DNA of 64,000 nucleotides from positions 124,001 to 188,000 of the forward strand of contig CAJXTI010000001.1 of NCBI GenBank assembly GCA_913061185.1, read 5' to 3'. The first letter of the stretch is position 1, and each line of letters begins with the position of its first letter. The notes under the pieces were generated by a model, which saw only the letters and a list, made by a program, of their open reading frames with translations, did not search any database and had not been told where the DNA came from. This document shows, piece after piece, positions 20,555 to 29,176 of this stretch. The position numbers and the translations under genes were made by a program. Origin of the DNA: an uncultured Oceanobacter sp. (GTDB lineage Bacteria > Pseudomonadota > Gammaproteobacteria > Pseudomonadales > Oceanobacteraceae).

Positions 20555-20739
20555 GATGGCTCCGTGCTGGGACTCAGCGTGCTGTAATGAAACTGGATAC
20601 AGTGTAGTGCGAAGCGCGAGCATAAAGATTGTTAATTTCTGCTATTCAGCAGGTTTTTGTTTTTTATTATTGCGGTATTTATTGATTTTTTAGTGATAAA
20701 TTGCTGGTTTGTTTTTTAACGTAGTAATAGGTGCCTTTT

Positions 20740-21231
20740 ATGAGTACATCTTCTCGCGCCGCCATTGTGATTTTGGATCGGACAGACAAACACATTCTGG
20801 CGCTGTTACAACAGCAGGGTGCCTTGTCGAATCTGGAATTGGCCGACAAGGTCGGGTTATCGCCATCGCCCTGTTCGCGTCGCGTCAAGGCATTGCAGGA
20901 CAGCGGCGTTATTGAGGGTTACCGTGCCCATGTCAGTGCCAGAAAGCTGGGTCTGGACTTGCTGGCGCTGATACACATCAGTATGGATAAACACACACCA
21001 GAGCGATTTGCCACCTTTGAAGCGGCGGTTGATGCCTGCCCGGAAGTGCTGGAATGTTATCTGATTACGGGTCAGTCGGCTGATTACGTACTCAAGGTGA
21101 TCGTCAGTGATATGGAAGCCTTCCAACAACTGTTGCTCGGTACGCTTACCCGTATAGAAGGAGTGAGCGGTGTGCATTCCAGCTTTGTGATGCGCAAGGT
21201 GATCGACCGCAGTGCCTTACCGTTAGATTAG
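20740..21231 (+). CDS. Lrp/AsnC family transcriptional regulator
   Basis: A 163-aa DNA-binding protein. It has an N-terminal winged helix-turn-helix (DRTDKHILALLQQQGALSNLELADKVGLS, spanning about residues 13-41, then PSPCSRRVKALQDSGVI). A C-terminal RAM ligand-binding domain follows (VLECYLITGQSADYVLKVIV, LTRIEGVSGVHSSFVMRKV). Such proteins respond to amino acids. The AT-rich space shared with leuA suggests it controls leuA and itself, but this is inferred from position only. The ATG at 20740 follows a weak TAGGTG site; an in-frame GTG at 20731 is possible. Confidence 0.92.
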   Translation: MSTSSRAAIVILDRTDKHILALLQQQGALSNLELADKVGLSPSPCSRRVKALQDSGVIEGYRAHVSARKLGLDLLALIHISMDKHTPERFATFEAAVDACPEVLECYLITGQSADYVLKVIVSDMEAFQQLLLGTLTRIEGVSGVHSSFVMRKVIDRSALPLD

Positions 21232-21341
21232 GAAGCGTCTGCTGATATGGAGGTTTGCTACTGTTTGGTACCCGTTTGTAGCAGCTCTTCCGGAGGCGGC
21301 TATACTCAGGTAGAACCCCTCGGGATCAGGCAAGGGCAACT

Positions 21342-22991
21342 GTGATTTCTCAATCCCCCTCGGCAGAGAGTAAGCTGACACTCTACATTCTGATGTGCAG
21401 CCTTGTATTTGGGGTGCTGTTCAGTGCAGCGCAAATACGTATTGACCATCAGGTAGAAGAAGAGCGCTTCAATACCAATCTCGATGCCTTGCTGGGTTAC
21501 CAGAGTGGCCAGCTGGCATTGGCGTTACAGCAGTACCACAGCACGGCCATTCAATTGATTTTTGAGGGCTTGATGCTGAATCGCTCCATCGTGTCGGTTT
21601 ATGTTGAAGATGACCTGTCCGGGTATAACCAGCGGCGTGGTTTGTCTGCCGAGGAGCTGGCCAGTGGCCCAATACATACTTATCTGGTTGAAAAAGCGGT
21701 GGGTCTGTTTGGCAATAACCTCGCTGAGCAGCGTCTTGAAAAGGTGGGTACTCTGACTGTCTGGATCGACGAGCGTGCCATTCACGCCGGATTTCGAGAG
21801 CGGGCTGCCATTACTGTAGCAATGGAAGTGGCACGTAACGTATTGCTGGCGCTGGTATTGGTGGTGATCTTGCGGCTTCGTCTGACTCGTCCACTCCGTG
21901 AATTAACGGATCTGATCAAGGATCTCGATCCCGACAATGCTCTGAAAGCACCGCTGGCAAGCAAGGCCAATCTGCGGGAGCTGCAAGAGTTGGTACACAA
22001 GATCAACAGCCTGTTTGCATCCGTCGATGTTGAAATGCAGCGCCGTCGGCAAGCAGAAAGACGAGCCCGCGAACTGAACGACAAACTGGAAGACAAGGTT
22101 CGTGCTCGCACTCAGGAATTGAAGAACAGTAATAGTCAGTTGCAGCAAAGCTTTGATGAGCTGCAGCGTACGCAGCGGCTGCTGTTGCAGGCGCAAAGAA
22201 TGGCGTCACTTGGTCATTTGGCCGCTGGCATTGCCCACGAAATCAACAACCCGATCGCAGTGGTTTACAGCAATATTGCCTCTCTTAGTGAATATCTGAC
22301 CGAGCTGATAGAGCTGGCAGACCTGTATCAATCGGTAGAGCACTCTATTTCCGATTCGGCGATCCGTCAGTCTCTGGAGGCGATGAGACGCACGGTTGAT
22401 CTCGGCTTTGTTCGTGACGATGCCCCGGATCTGGTGAAAGCCTCCCAGTCCAGTCTGGAGCGAGTCCGTAATATCGTGGCGGAATTGAGAACCTTTGCGA
22501 GTCAGGAAGGGCAAACCAGGCAGCGCGCCGACCTGGCTGAATTGATGCACCAAGCCATCGACGAACTGGATCTTCAACATGATGAGCACATTCTCCTGGA
22601 TGTCATGATGAGTGGTATTCCCAAGGTGGATTGCGTGGCCAGCCAAATCCGGCTGGCGTTTCGTCATATTCTGGATAATGCCCGTGATGCGATCGATGGG
22701 TCTGGCAGAATCGAAGTGGCTGCCGAGCAGGTGGATGACAAGGTACGCGTATATATCAAAGATTCAGGGGTGGGAATGAACGCCGATGATTTGAGTTGTT
22801 CCGTCAATCCGTTTTTTACCCGTAAAGAAATCGGCAAGGGCACCGGGCTGGGTCTCACTGTGGTTTACAACGTCATGTCCAATCATAGCGGCGTACTGGA
22901 TATAGAAAGCGAGCCAGGAATGGGAACACTGGTCACCTTTACCTTGCCTGTGACGGCTTTGCCTGGTGCTACTTTGTCAGTGACGAGTTGA
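21342..22991 (+). CDS. Membrane sensor histidine kinase without linked response regulator
   Basis: The 549-aa protein starts at GTG 21342. A membrane segment lies at about residues 11-31, followed by a periplasmic region of about 125 aa. A second membrane segment (about 160-182, VLLALVLVVILRL) leads into a HAMP-like linker. A coiled coil (about 225-285) follows, with the His box ASLGHLAAGIAHEINNPIA (His about 299). The HATPase domain shows HILDNARDAI, DSGVGM, NPFFTRKEIGKGTGLGL and the G2 region. It resembles HAMP-type kinases of the HisKA class. No response regulator is adjacent, so signal and partner are unknown. Confidence 0.9.
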   Translation: MISQSPSAESKLTLYILMCSLVFGVLFSAAQIRIDHQVEEERFNTNLDALLGYQSGQLALALQQYHSTAIQLIFEGLMLNRSIVSVYVEDDLSGYNQRRGLSAEELASGPIHTYLVEKAVGLFGNNLAEQRLEKVGTLTVWIDERAIHAGFRERAAITVAMEVARNVLLALVLVVILRLRLTRPLRELTDLIKDLDPDNALKAPLASKANLRELQELVHKINSLFASVDVEMQRRRQAERRARELNDKLEDKVRARTQELKNSNSQLQQSFDELQRTQRLLLQAQRMASLGHLAAGIAHEINNPIAVVYSNIASLSEYLTELIELADLYQSVEHSISDSAIRQSLEAMRRTVDLGFVRDDAPDLVKASQSSLERVRNIVAELRTFASQEGQTRQRADLAELMHQAIDELDLQHDEHILLDVMMSGIPKVDCVASQIRLAFRHILDNARDAIDGSGRIEVAAEQVDDKVRVYIKDSGVGMNADDLSCSVNPFFTRKEIGKGTGLGLTVVYNVMSNHSGVLDIESEPGMGTLVTFTLPVTALPGATLSVTS

Positions 22992-23046
22992 TTTGCCGAA
23001 AGCGCACGAATGATTTAGCGTTGCGGCAGCAACAACGGGAAATAAC

Positions 23047-23406
23047 ATGGCCAAACAACAAAGCAGTGGTGGACTGGTGTATTCCACCGAATTCGGGCGT
23101 ACCTGCCCGGACTGTCGGGAACCTATTGAGCAGTGTTGCTGCGGTGAACCGGAGCAACCTCAGAGCGATGGCATTGTGAGAGTGGCACGTGAGACCAAAG
23201 GACGTGGCGGTAAGGTGGTTACCCTGGTGACCGGTGTTCCGCTGGTCGGTGCCGAACTCAAGACGCTTGCCAAAGAGTTGAAGAAGAAATGTGGCGTAGG
23301 TGGGGTACTCAAGGATGGCGTGATTGAAATTCAGGGAGAGCAGCGGGATTTGCTGGTCTCCGAGCTGAGCAAACGGGGTTTTACGGTGAAAAAATCCGGT
23401 GGCTAA
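23047..23406 (+). CDS. yciH: Sui1/eIF1-like translation factor YciH
   Basis: The 119-aa protein is a stand-alone SUI1-domain protein. It has a Cys-rich N terminus (TCPDCREPIEQCCCGE) and the core KGRGGKVVTLVTGVPL, LAKELKKKCGVGGVLKDGVIEIQG, which is the eIF1 fold signature. In E. coli YciH can act on initiation-complex fidelity in vitro and affects stress translation. The start ATG 23047 follows GGGAAATAAC, only a modest ribosome site. It sits alone between the sensor kinase and the ExbB-like gene. Confidence 0.92.
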   Translation: MAKQQSSGGLVYSTEFGRTCPDCREPIEQCCCGEPEQPQSDGIVRVARETKGRGGKVVTLVTGVPLVGAELKTLAKELKKKCGVGGVLKDGVIEIQGEQRDLLVSELSKRGFTVKKSGG

Positions 23407-23565
23407 CGGTGGAATTGCATCACAGTTTCAGTGACAGAGTAATGACGATTTGATTAATTTGTGACCAGACATGACGCTCTTCAAGCTGTGATCAATTGCA
23501 TCTTTCCCTTATCTCGAAAAGAGATAATCTGATTACTTCAAATAAACGCCGGAGCATATTGGGCG

Positions 23566-24069
23566 ATGGAAGAAGTAATCCTGTTTCTGGAACGCGGTGG
23601 CGAGGTGGTGTACCCCATTATGGGGGTGATCTTTTTGCTCTGGGCTTATCTGATCGAACGTATTTTGTATGTATTTGCTGTGCACCCGAGACGTCGTTCG
23701 GTAGCGTTGCAGGAATGGCAAGCACGTAGCAACAAGCATAGCTGGGCATCGCAACAGATCCATCAGGAGCTGATTGCCAATCTGACGATGGGGCTGGACT
23801 CGGGATTCAGCACCATTCGGATGTTTATTGCCATCTGTCCGCTTTTGGGTTTGTTAGGCACCGTGACTGGAATGATTGAAGTGTTTGATGTGATGGTACA
23901 AATGGGAGCGGGTAGCCCCAAGCCCATGGCAGCAGGTATCTCTAAAGCTATTTTGTCGACCGTTGCCGGGATGGTGGGGGCGATCAGTGGCTTATTGGCA
24001 CAAACCGTATTAAAACGGGTTTTTGAAAGCGAAAAGCGTCATTTCAAAACGGCACTGGCTTTCGATTGA
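23566..24069 (+). CDS. Orphan MotA/TolQ/ExbB-family proton channel subunit
   Basis: Inner-membrane protein of the energy-transducing channel family. The 167-aa size fits the short ExbB2 type. Three membrane segments are visible (about residues 12-36, 85-105 and 125-150). The conserved core FIAICPLLGLLGTVTGMIEVFD and GISKAILSTVAGMVGA is present, with TVTGM and the Thr of the second channel helix. ExbD/TolR and TonB partners are not adjacent, which is unusual because these genes normally travel together. It may work with partners encoded elsewhere. Confidence 0.9.
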   Translation: MEEVILFLERGGEVVYPIMGVIFLLWAYLIERILYVFAVHPRRRSVALQEWQARSNKHSWASQQIHQELIANLTMGLDSGFSTIRMFIAICPLLGLLGTVTGMIEVFDVMVQMGAGSPKPMAAGISKAILSTVAGMVGAISGLLAQTVLKRVFESEKRHFKTALAFD

Positions 24070-24114
24070 GTGGCGGTTATCATGCCGCCCATTTTAGTGG
24101 GTGGATAGATATAG

Positions 24115-24717
24115 ATGTTGCCACAGCAGATAATTACCAGGGATGAACAAGCCATGGCGCTGGCGCTGGTGCTGGCGCAAGAAGCGGCTGATGACGGCGA
24201 AGTACCTGTTGGTGCTGTCGTGGTGCTGGATGGCAAAGTGATAGGCCGTGGACGTAACCGCCAGATTACCGATCTGGATCCAAGTGCCCATGCCGAAATG
24301 CTGGCCGTACGTGAAGCGGCCGCCGCCATCGGTAATTACCGCCTCAGTGGTGCTTGTCTTTATGTCACTTTGGAACCGTGCACCATGTGTTATGGCTTGC
24401 TGGTTCACAGTCGTATTGAGCGTCTGGTGTATGGGGCGTTTGAACCCAAAGCCGGTGCTGTTCACAGTGCGATGCAGTTACCCACCAATCCTGTTTTTAA
24501 TCATACTTTCCAGATTGAGAGCGGTGTGCTGGCCGAAGCCTGTGGCCAGATGTTGTCAGCTTTTTTTGCTGAACGCCGAGCCGCCCGTAAACGGCTGCGA
24601 GCATTGACCCGGCTATCGACTGCAGCAGACGATGGGGTCGATACTGATTCTGCCAAAGCAGGAAGCAATAGATCCTGTCAGTCTCTGGAAATACCCGGGC
24701 GGGATCACGAAACATAA
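24115..24717 (+). CDS. tadA: tRNA-specific adenosine deaminase TadA
   Basis: Makes inosine at wobble position 34 of tRNA-Arg(ACG). The zinc deaminase motifs are clear: AHAEM with His about 59 and Glu about 61, and PCTMC with Cys about 89 and 92. QEAADDGEVPVGAVVV and VYGAFEPKAGAVHS (residues about 22-125) also match the family. The 200-aa protein has a longer, poorly conserved C-terminal tail (after about residue 160) than E. coli TadA. The ATG at 24115 is 5 bases after GTGGATAG. Confidence 0.95.
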   Translation: MLPQQIITRDEQAMALALVLAQEAADDGEVPVGAVVVLDGKVIGRGRNRQITDLDPSAHAEMLAVREAAAAIGNYRLSGACLYVTLEPCTMCYGLLVHSRIERLVYGAFEPKAGAVHSAMQLPTNPVFNHTFQIESGVLAEACGQMLSAFFAERRAARKRLRALTRLSTAADDGVDTDSAKAGSNRSCQSLEIPGRDHET

Positions 24718-24763
24718 GCACGTCAAACCAGGATCAGTAAAATCAGAGTCAGTAAAACTAAAA

Positions 24764-24785
24764 ACGCCTCGCAAGCGCGAGGCGT
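24764..24785 (-). terminator. Terminator of the YdcH-like gene
   Basis: ACGCCTCGC-loop-GCGAGGCGT is a perfect 9-bp stem. On the minus strand it is followed by TTTTAGTTTT, so it ends the leftward transcript and may serve tadA as well. Confidence 0.75.
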
Positions 24786-24851
24786 CAAACGGTCGTTGAA
24801 AAGTGTTTTTACACTGCCTTCAGCAACTACTGGTGACCTTTGCCAGCGATA

Positions 24852-25103
24852 TCAGGAGTTGGCAGCGGCTTGGTTCAGCATGGCATAGAGCTCGTCTTTC
24901 AGAACAACGCGGCGCACTTTCAATTGCTCAAGGCGCTCATCCGATGCCGCTTCTTTTTGTTCTTCAATATGGCGCACTTCCTTGTCCAGCTCATCGTATT
25001 CATCGAACAGCTTGGCAAAATGACGGTCAGTCATTTTCAAATCACGAATCTGCTCGCTCAGTTCAGGAAAATCATGGTGCAGGTCATGGGCTTCGATGGA
25101 CAT
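24852..25103 (-). CDS. YdcH/DUF465 family small protein
   Basis: An 83-aa, highly charged, predicted all-helical coiled-coil protein. FPELSEQIRDLKMTDRHFAKLFDEYDELD and the following VRHIEEQ match the DUF465/YdcH family (segment about residues 12-40), whose molecular function is not known. A good AAGGAGAGA site precedes the ATG. It is convergent with tadA and next to the tmRNA gene; the neighbours give no functional clue. Confidence 0.88.
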   Translation of the reverse strand: MSIEAHDLHHDFPELSEQIRDLKMTDRHFAKLFDEYDELDKEVRHIEEQKEAASDERLEQLKVRRVVLKDELYAMLNQAAANS

Positions 25104-25286
25104 GTATCTCTCCTTGGTAAGTACGTTCAGAATAACGTACCCAATGGGGGTTAGGCTTGATACAGGTCAGACTCAGGTAGAGCAGACTGGTTCGGTTTGT
25201 TTAGCCAGAACAAAAACAAAAAGCGAAGGTATGGGGTTGGTGTAGTCAAAATGTAGGCACAAAGGTATATTTGAGAGTGCAGCAAT

Positions 25287-25325
25287 AAAAAAACCCTAAT
25301 AGAATCAATCTATTAGGGTTTTTGT
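25287..25325 (-). terminator. Terminator of tmRNA (bidirectional shape)
   Basis: AAAACCCTAATAGA-loop-TCTATTAGGGTTTT with a T run on the minus strand lies directly after the ssrA 3' end. Confidence 0.85.
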
Positions 25326-25326
25326 T

Positions 25327-25683
25327 TGGTGGAGATGGCGGGATTTGAACCCGCGTCCGCCAATCCTCCACTAGGAGATCTACATGCTTAGCCGTCTCTA
25401 TTAATTTAGTTCGTCACGGCCCGAGGGGCAGGGCGTTCAGAACGAGCTCGATTCGGTTTAGCTCTTCAACTCCGAGCGAAGCATCCAAGCGATCCTATAG
25501 GGCTTAGCCCTCGTCCCCCTGTTATAGGCACCGGGGTTCAGAGGTAAGCTGCAATTAAGCAGCTAGTGCGTAGTTTTCGTCGTTTGCGACTATATAAATG
25601 TAAAACGTTGATTTACGAGATCGTCTTACCCTCTCGGCATGCACCACTAGCTTTGTAATCAACGTCGAATCCAGATCATCCCC
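25327..25683 (-). ncRNA. ssrA: Transfer-messenger RNA (tmRNA), tag ANDENYALAA
   Basis: Rescues stalled ribosomes together with SmpB. The 357-nt RNA begins GGGGATGATCTGGATTCGACG and ends with the tRNA-like T arm GGTTCAAATCCC and CCATCTCCACCA. The 5' GGGGATG pairs with CATCTCC. The resume frame at 25587-25555 (minus) encodes ANDENYALAA and a TAA stop, the usual proteobacterial degradation tag. SmpB is encoded immediately upstream on the same strand. Confidence 0.98.
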
Positions 25684-25834
25684 GAAATCGGTGTTGCTCA
25701 GGCTGTGAGCCCAGGGCTAATGCCCCTTCAGTCTGGAGATTGGATGCCGTTGTACCGGCTTGGTTCCCTTAACTTACCGGGGTTCCTCTTCAGACTGTTT
25801 TTTACGGCGCGGTGTTCTGCGCAGCAAGAGCGGG

Positions 25835-25863
25835 ACTATACGTTCCGCGAGTCGATTTGCCAA
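25835..25863 (-). promoter_or_regulatory. Sigma-70-like promoter between smpB and ssrA
   Basis: On the minus strand TTGGCA is followed after 17 bases by TATAGT. The start would lie about 145 bases before the mature tmRNA 5' end, implying a longer precursor if this is the ssrA promoter. Confidence 0.5.
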
Positions 25864-25881
25864 GTCCGGATTTTTAACGGG

Positions 25882-26364
25882 TTAGCGCACCGAGTGTTTC
25901 ATGATGCGTTCTTTTTGTTTGGCCCAGTCTCGGTCTTTGCTGGTGGCGCGCTTGTCGTGGGATTGTTTACCTTTGGCCAGGGCAATTTCTGCCTTGACCC
26001 GGTGGCCTTTCCAGTAGAGGGCGGTGCATACGCAGGTGTAACCTTTGGCCAGCACTTTTTGCTCCAGTCTTTCGATTTCTCGAGCGTGGAGCAGCAGTTT
26101 GCGTTCGCGCCGGGGTTCCGCAACGACATGGGTGGATGCCTGATGCAAAGGGGTGATCAGGGCACCGGTGAGCCACACTTCGCCTTTATGAAAGGTGACG
26201 TATGAATCCAGCAGTTGGCACTTGCCTTCCCGTAGTGCTTTTATTTCCCAGCCACTAAGCACAAGGCCTGCTTCCTGTTTGTCTTCAAGAAAGTAGTCGT
26301 GGCGAGCCCGTTTGTTCAGGGCGATGGTTGGGCTGGAGGCTTTTGGCTTTTTTTTGGTACTCAT
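25882..26364 (-). CDS. smpB: SsrA-binding protein SmpB
   Basis: Binds tmRNA and delivers it to stalled ribosomes. The 160-aa OB-fold protein shows [34 protein letters not shown] at its N terminus (positions about 14-47). [31 protein letters not shown] and the basic C-terminal tail KGKQSHDKR...[11 protein letters not shown] follow. The start at 26364 ([11 protein letters not shown]) gives normal length; an in-frame GTG at 26415 exists but neither has a strong ribosome site. Confidence 0.97.
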   Translation of the reverse strand: MSTKKKPKASSPTIALNKRARHDYFLEDKQEAGLVLSGWEIKALREGKCQLLDSYVTFHKGEVWLTGALITPLHQASTHVVAEPRRERKLLLHAREIERLEQKVLAKGYTCVCTALYWKGHRVKAEIALAKGKQSHDKRATSKDRDWAKQKERIMKHSVR

Positions 26365-26510
26365 ACTGTCAACAAGGATGTCTCTGGGCGGTGTGGGGCT
26401 TGTCCGGTCGGACACTGTGGCGAAAGGGCCTGGCTCTTGCGGTTCTGCAACTTGAGGCAGGCGAATAAATCTTTAACAATACAGCCACGGATCAAGCAGA
26501 GAAGAATAAC

Positions 26511-27866
26511 ATGAATTCAGATAAAACCGGTATGCATGGCGTTTGGAGCAACCGCTGGACGTTTATTCTGGCGGCTACTGGCTCAGCAGTTGGTCTCGGT
26601 AACATCTGGAAGTTTCCCTATATCACGGGAGAAAATGGCGGTGGAGCGTTTGTTCTGGTGTACCTGGTGTGTATTCTTGCCGCCGGTATTCCGGTGATGA
26701 TGGCGGAGGTACTGCTGGGGCGTAAAGGACGGATGAGCCCTATCAATACCATGCGGCAGATGACTGACGAGCAAAATGCCCCGCGTTTTTTTCGCAGTAT
26801 TGGTTGGATGGGAGCGGTTTCCGGTTTTTTTATTCTGTCGTTTTACAGCGTGATTGCGGGCTGGACGCTGGCCTACGTGGTGAAAATGGCAAGCGGTGTT
26901 TTTGACGGTGCGGATGCTGAGCTGGCAGGTAATGAATTTGGCGGCATGCTGGGTAGCCCCGGACTGTTGCTGTTACTGCATACCCTGTTCATTATTCTGA
27001 CGGGGATTGTGATCTCTCGCGGGGTACACAAGGGGCTGGAAAACAGTGTGCGATTGATGATGCCACTGTTGTTCATGATGCTGATACTGCTGTTTGGCTA
27101 CGCCTTAACAACACCGGGTTTTGGGGCGGCAATAGCCTTTCTGTTTACTGTGGATTTCAGCAAATTAAGCACTACCAGTGTGGTGGTGGCATTGGGCCAT
27201 TCGTTTTTTACCCTGAGTCTGGGGATGGGGGCGATCATGGCCTATGGTGCCTATATGCCGAGGCAGGCATCACTGGGGAGGACGGTACTGGCGGTTGGGT
27301 TCCTCGATACCCTGGTGGCTCTGGTTGCCGGTGTGGTGGTGTTTTCCGTGGTGTTTTCCAACGGCCTTGAACCTGGTGCCGGGCCTGGTTTGATGTTTCA
27401 GACGTTGCCCGTTGCGTTTGCTGCGTTACCTGCCGGGGATCTGATTGGTACGGTGTTTTTTATTCTGGTTGCGATTGCGGCCTGGAGTTCGGCCATTTCC
27501 ATTGCTGAGCCAGCGGTTGCCTGGTCGGTGGAAAAGGGGATTTCCCGTGGCAAGGCGACGGTGGTGGTGTGTGGTTTGTCCTGGTTGTTGGGGTTCGGTA
27601 CGGTACTTTCTTTTAATGAATGGTCTGAGGTTACCCTGTTTGGCAAAACCTTCTTTGGCACGCTGGATTTTCTCACCTCTAACATTTTGCTGCCGCTCGG
27701 TGGTATCCTCATCGCCGTTTTTGTTGGCTGGTTTATGAGTCGCGAAGCGATTGGTGCCGAGGCGCGTATACAATCTCCCGTTCTGTTTGGCTTGTGGATG
27801 TTTATGTTGCGCTACGTGTCGCCGGTTGCCGTCGGACTGATTTTTATCAATGGCTTGCTGCCGTAG
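26511..27866 (+). CDS. Sodium-dependent transporter of the SNF/NSS family
   Basis: Inner-membrane sodium symporter, probably for an amino acid or similar small molecule; the substrate cannot be told. The 451-aa protein has about 11-12 hydrophobic segments. The NSS signature GSAVGLGNIWKFPYITGENGG is split in the family between helices 1 and 2 (here residues about 22-43). TVDFSKLSTTSVVVALGHSFFTLSLGMG forms the helix 5-6 region (about 205-235). It lies between smpB and ratA, which are adjacent in many relatives, so it looks like an insertion into a conserved block. Confidence 0.93.
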   Translation: MNSDKTGMHGVWSNRWTFILAATGSAVGLGNIWKFPYITGENGGGAFVLVYLVCILAAGIPVMMAEVLLGRKGRMSPINTMRQMTDEQNAPRFFRSIGWMGAVSGFFILSFYSVIAGWTLAYVVKMASGVFDGADAELAGNEFGGMLGSPGLLLLLHTLFIILTGIVISRGVHKGLENSVRLMMPLLFMMLILLFGYALTTPGFGAAIAFLFTVDFSKLSTTSVVVALGHSFFTLSLGMGAIMAYGAYMPRQASLGRTVLAVGFLDTLVALVAGVVVFSVVFSNGLEPGAGPGLMFQTLPVAFAALPAGDLIGTVFFILVAIAAWSSAISIAEPAVAWSVEKGISRGKATVVVCGLSWLLGFGTVLSFNEWSEVTLFGKTFFGTLDFLTSNILLPLGGILIAVFVGWFMSREAIGAEARIQSPVLFGLWMFMLRYVSPVAVGLIFINGLLP

Positions 27867-27922
27867 GATCTGCGTGGTAGTCGTTGGGCCAGCCGTCCTG
27901 TTAATTCGTTTCAAGAGGTATC

Positions 27923-28354
27923 ATGACCACCATTACGCGCAGTGCGCTGGTGATGTTCAGTGCAGAGCAAATGTTCGACCTGGTGAATGATGTCCGTCGT
28001 TATCCCGAGTTTCTGGATGGCTGTCGTCAGACCGAGGTGATTGACGAGGGCGAGGATTACATCAAGGCTCGCCTGACTATTACCAAAGCCGGAATCAATC
28101 AGAGTTTCAGTACCCATAATCGTCTGGTAAAGCCGGAACGCATGGAAATGGAGCTGCTGGATGGCCCTTTTACCCGTTTTCATGGCATTTGGCATTTTCA
28201 GAAGCTGTCCGAGGAGGCGTGTAAAGTGTCTTTGGATATGGAATTTGAAGTTGCCAACAAGCTGACCGGAGTGGCGTTAGGGGCAGTGTTCAAACAGGTG
28301 GCCAATATGATGGTCGATTCGTTCGTAAAACGTGCTCAGGTAGTCTATGGCTGA
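27923..28354 (+). CDS. ratA: RatA/coenzyme Q-binding START-domain protein
   Basis: A 143-aa polyketide-cyclase/START-like protein of the COQ10/YfjG family. It is linked to ubiquinone function, and the E. coli protein was also reported to inhibit 70S association. RSALVMFSAEQMFDLVNDV, RYPEFLDGCRQTEV, and FTRFHGIWHFQ match the family. An AAGAGG site precedes the ATG. It overlaps rnfH by 8 bases, the usual ratA-rnfH pair. Confidence 0.93.
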   Translation: MTTITRSALVMFSAEQMFDLVNDVRRYPEFLDGCRQTEVIDEGEDYIKARLTITKAGINQSFSTHNRLVKPERMEMELLDGPFTRFHGIWHFQKLSEEACKVSLDMEFEVANKLTGVALGAVFKQVANMMVDSFVKRAQVVYG

Positions 28355-28637
28355 AACAATCGCAGTGGAAGTGGCGTACGCGTTGCCTGAAAAACAGCGC
28401 ATTCTGGCAGTTTTTGTGCCGTCTGGAACCAGTGTGCTGGAGGCTGCACGGTTGTCCGGTATTACCCGTGAATTTCCGCAGCTGGAGCTGGAATCTGCCA
28501 AAATGGGCATTTTTGGCAAGACAGTAAGAAATCTGTCAGACCCTGTACAGGAGGGTGACCGTATCGAAATTTATCGGCCGTTGATCATCGATCCGAAACA
28601 GGCGCGGGCCAATCGGGCAGCCAAAACACAAAAATAG
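28347..28637 (+). CDS. rnfH: RnfH family ubiquitin-like protein
   Basis: A 96-aa beta-grasp protein. IAVEVAYALPEKQRILAVFV, GTSVLEAARLSGI and VQEGDRIEIYRPL are typical of RnfH/YfjF, which lies in rnf or ratA operons. Its biochemical role is not settled. Translationally coupled to ratA by overlap. Confidence 0.93.
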   Translation: MAETIAVEVAYALPEKQRILAVFVPSGTSVLEAARLSGITREFPQLELESAKMGIFGKTVRNLSDPVQEGDRIEIYRPLIIDPKQARANRAAKTQK

Positions 28638-28684
28638 CTGCTCCGGCCCGCTGTGCTTGGGCCGGATGTTGTACCATGGTTGAG

Positions 28685-29083
28685 CTACTCCAACGGGATG
28701 GTGTTGATTGCAGATTCTTCCTGCGGCAACGAGTCCAGTTGGCTTTGCTCTGAAAATTCTGCTTCTGGCAGAGTACCTGTGTAGTTCAGATAGTTGCCCT
28801 GATCATCAAAAAACACCTGTATGCGGTATTGTTTGGTGATTTTGTCGCGTTCTTCCAACGTGTACACGTAATCCCAGCGTTGGCTTTCAAACGGATTTTT
28901 CAGCACAGGCGTTCCCATCACGAACTCGACCTGATGTTCTGTCATGCCTGTATGTAGCTGATTTAGCATATCCTGGGTGACGATATTGCCCTGCTGAATG
29001 TTCAGCTTGTGCACACCAGGGAAAACGCAGCCGGAAAGGGTTGCAAAACCAAGTAAAAAAGTCAGAATTGTCGCTCGCATCAT
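28685..29083 (-). CDS. bamE: Outer membrane assembly lipoprotein BamE (OmlA/SmpA)
   Basis: Non-essential lipoprotein of the BAM complex that inserts outer-membrane proteins. The 132-aa precursor has a lipoprotein signal (LLGFATLSGC, lipobox Cys about 19). The BamE core follows: GNIVTQDMLNQLHTGMTEHQVEFVMGTP, spanning about 31-58, then RWDYVYTLEE and IQVFFDDQGNYLNYTG. It is divergent from fur, the conserved Pseudomonas arrangement. Confidence 0.95.
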   Translation of the reverse strand: MMRATILTFLLGFATLSGCVFPGVHKLNIQQGNIVTQDMLNQLHTGMTEHQVEFVMGTPVLKNPFESQRWDYVYTLEERDKITKQYRIQVFFDDQGNYLNYTGTLPEAEFSEQSQLDSLPQEESAINTIPLE

Positions 29084-29176
29084 TCAGCTGTTGTCTCGTC
29101 CGGTGGTTTGCGTTTTTGCATTGGCGGACGATGATACCTGATGAACCAAGTCGCTGTGAAATATTCGAGGGTTGCA

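Noticed and set aside
19031-20587. 518-codon plus-strand frame opposite leuA
   Set aside because: leuA is certain by motif; the opposite frame has no domain and no start site.
20555-20623. In-frame N-terminal extension of leuA with several Leu codons as a leader peptide
   Set aside because: It is in the leuA frame without its own stop, and no terminator/antiterminator pair was found, so leucine attenuation is not supported.
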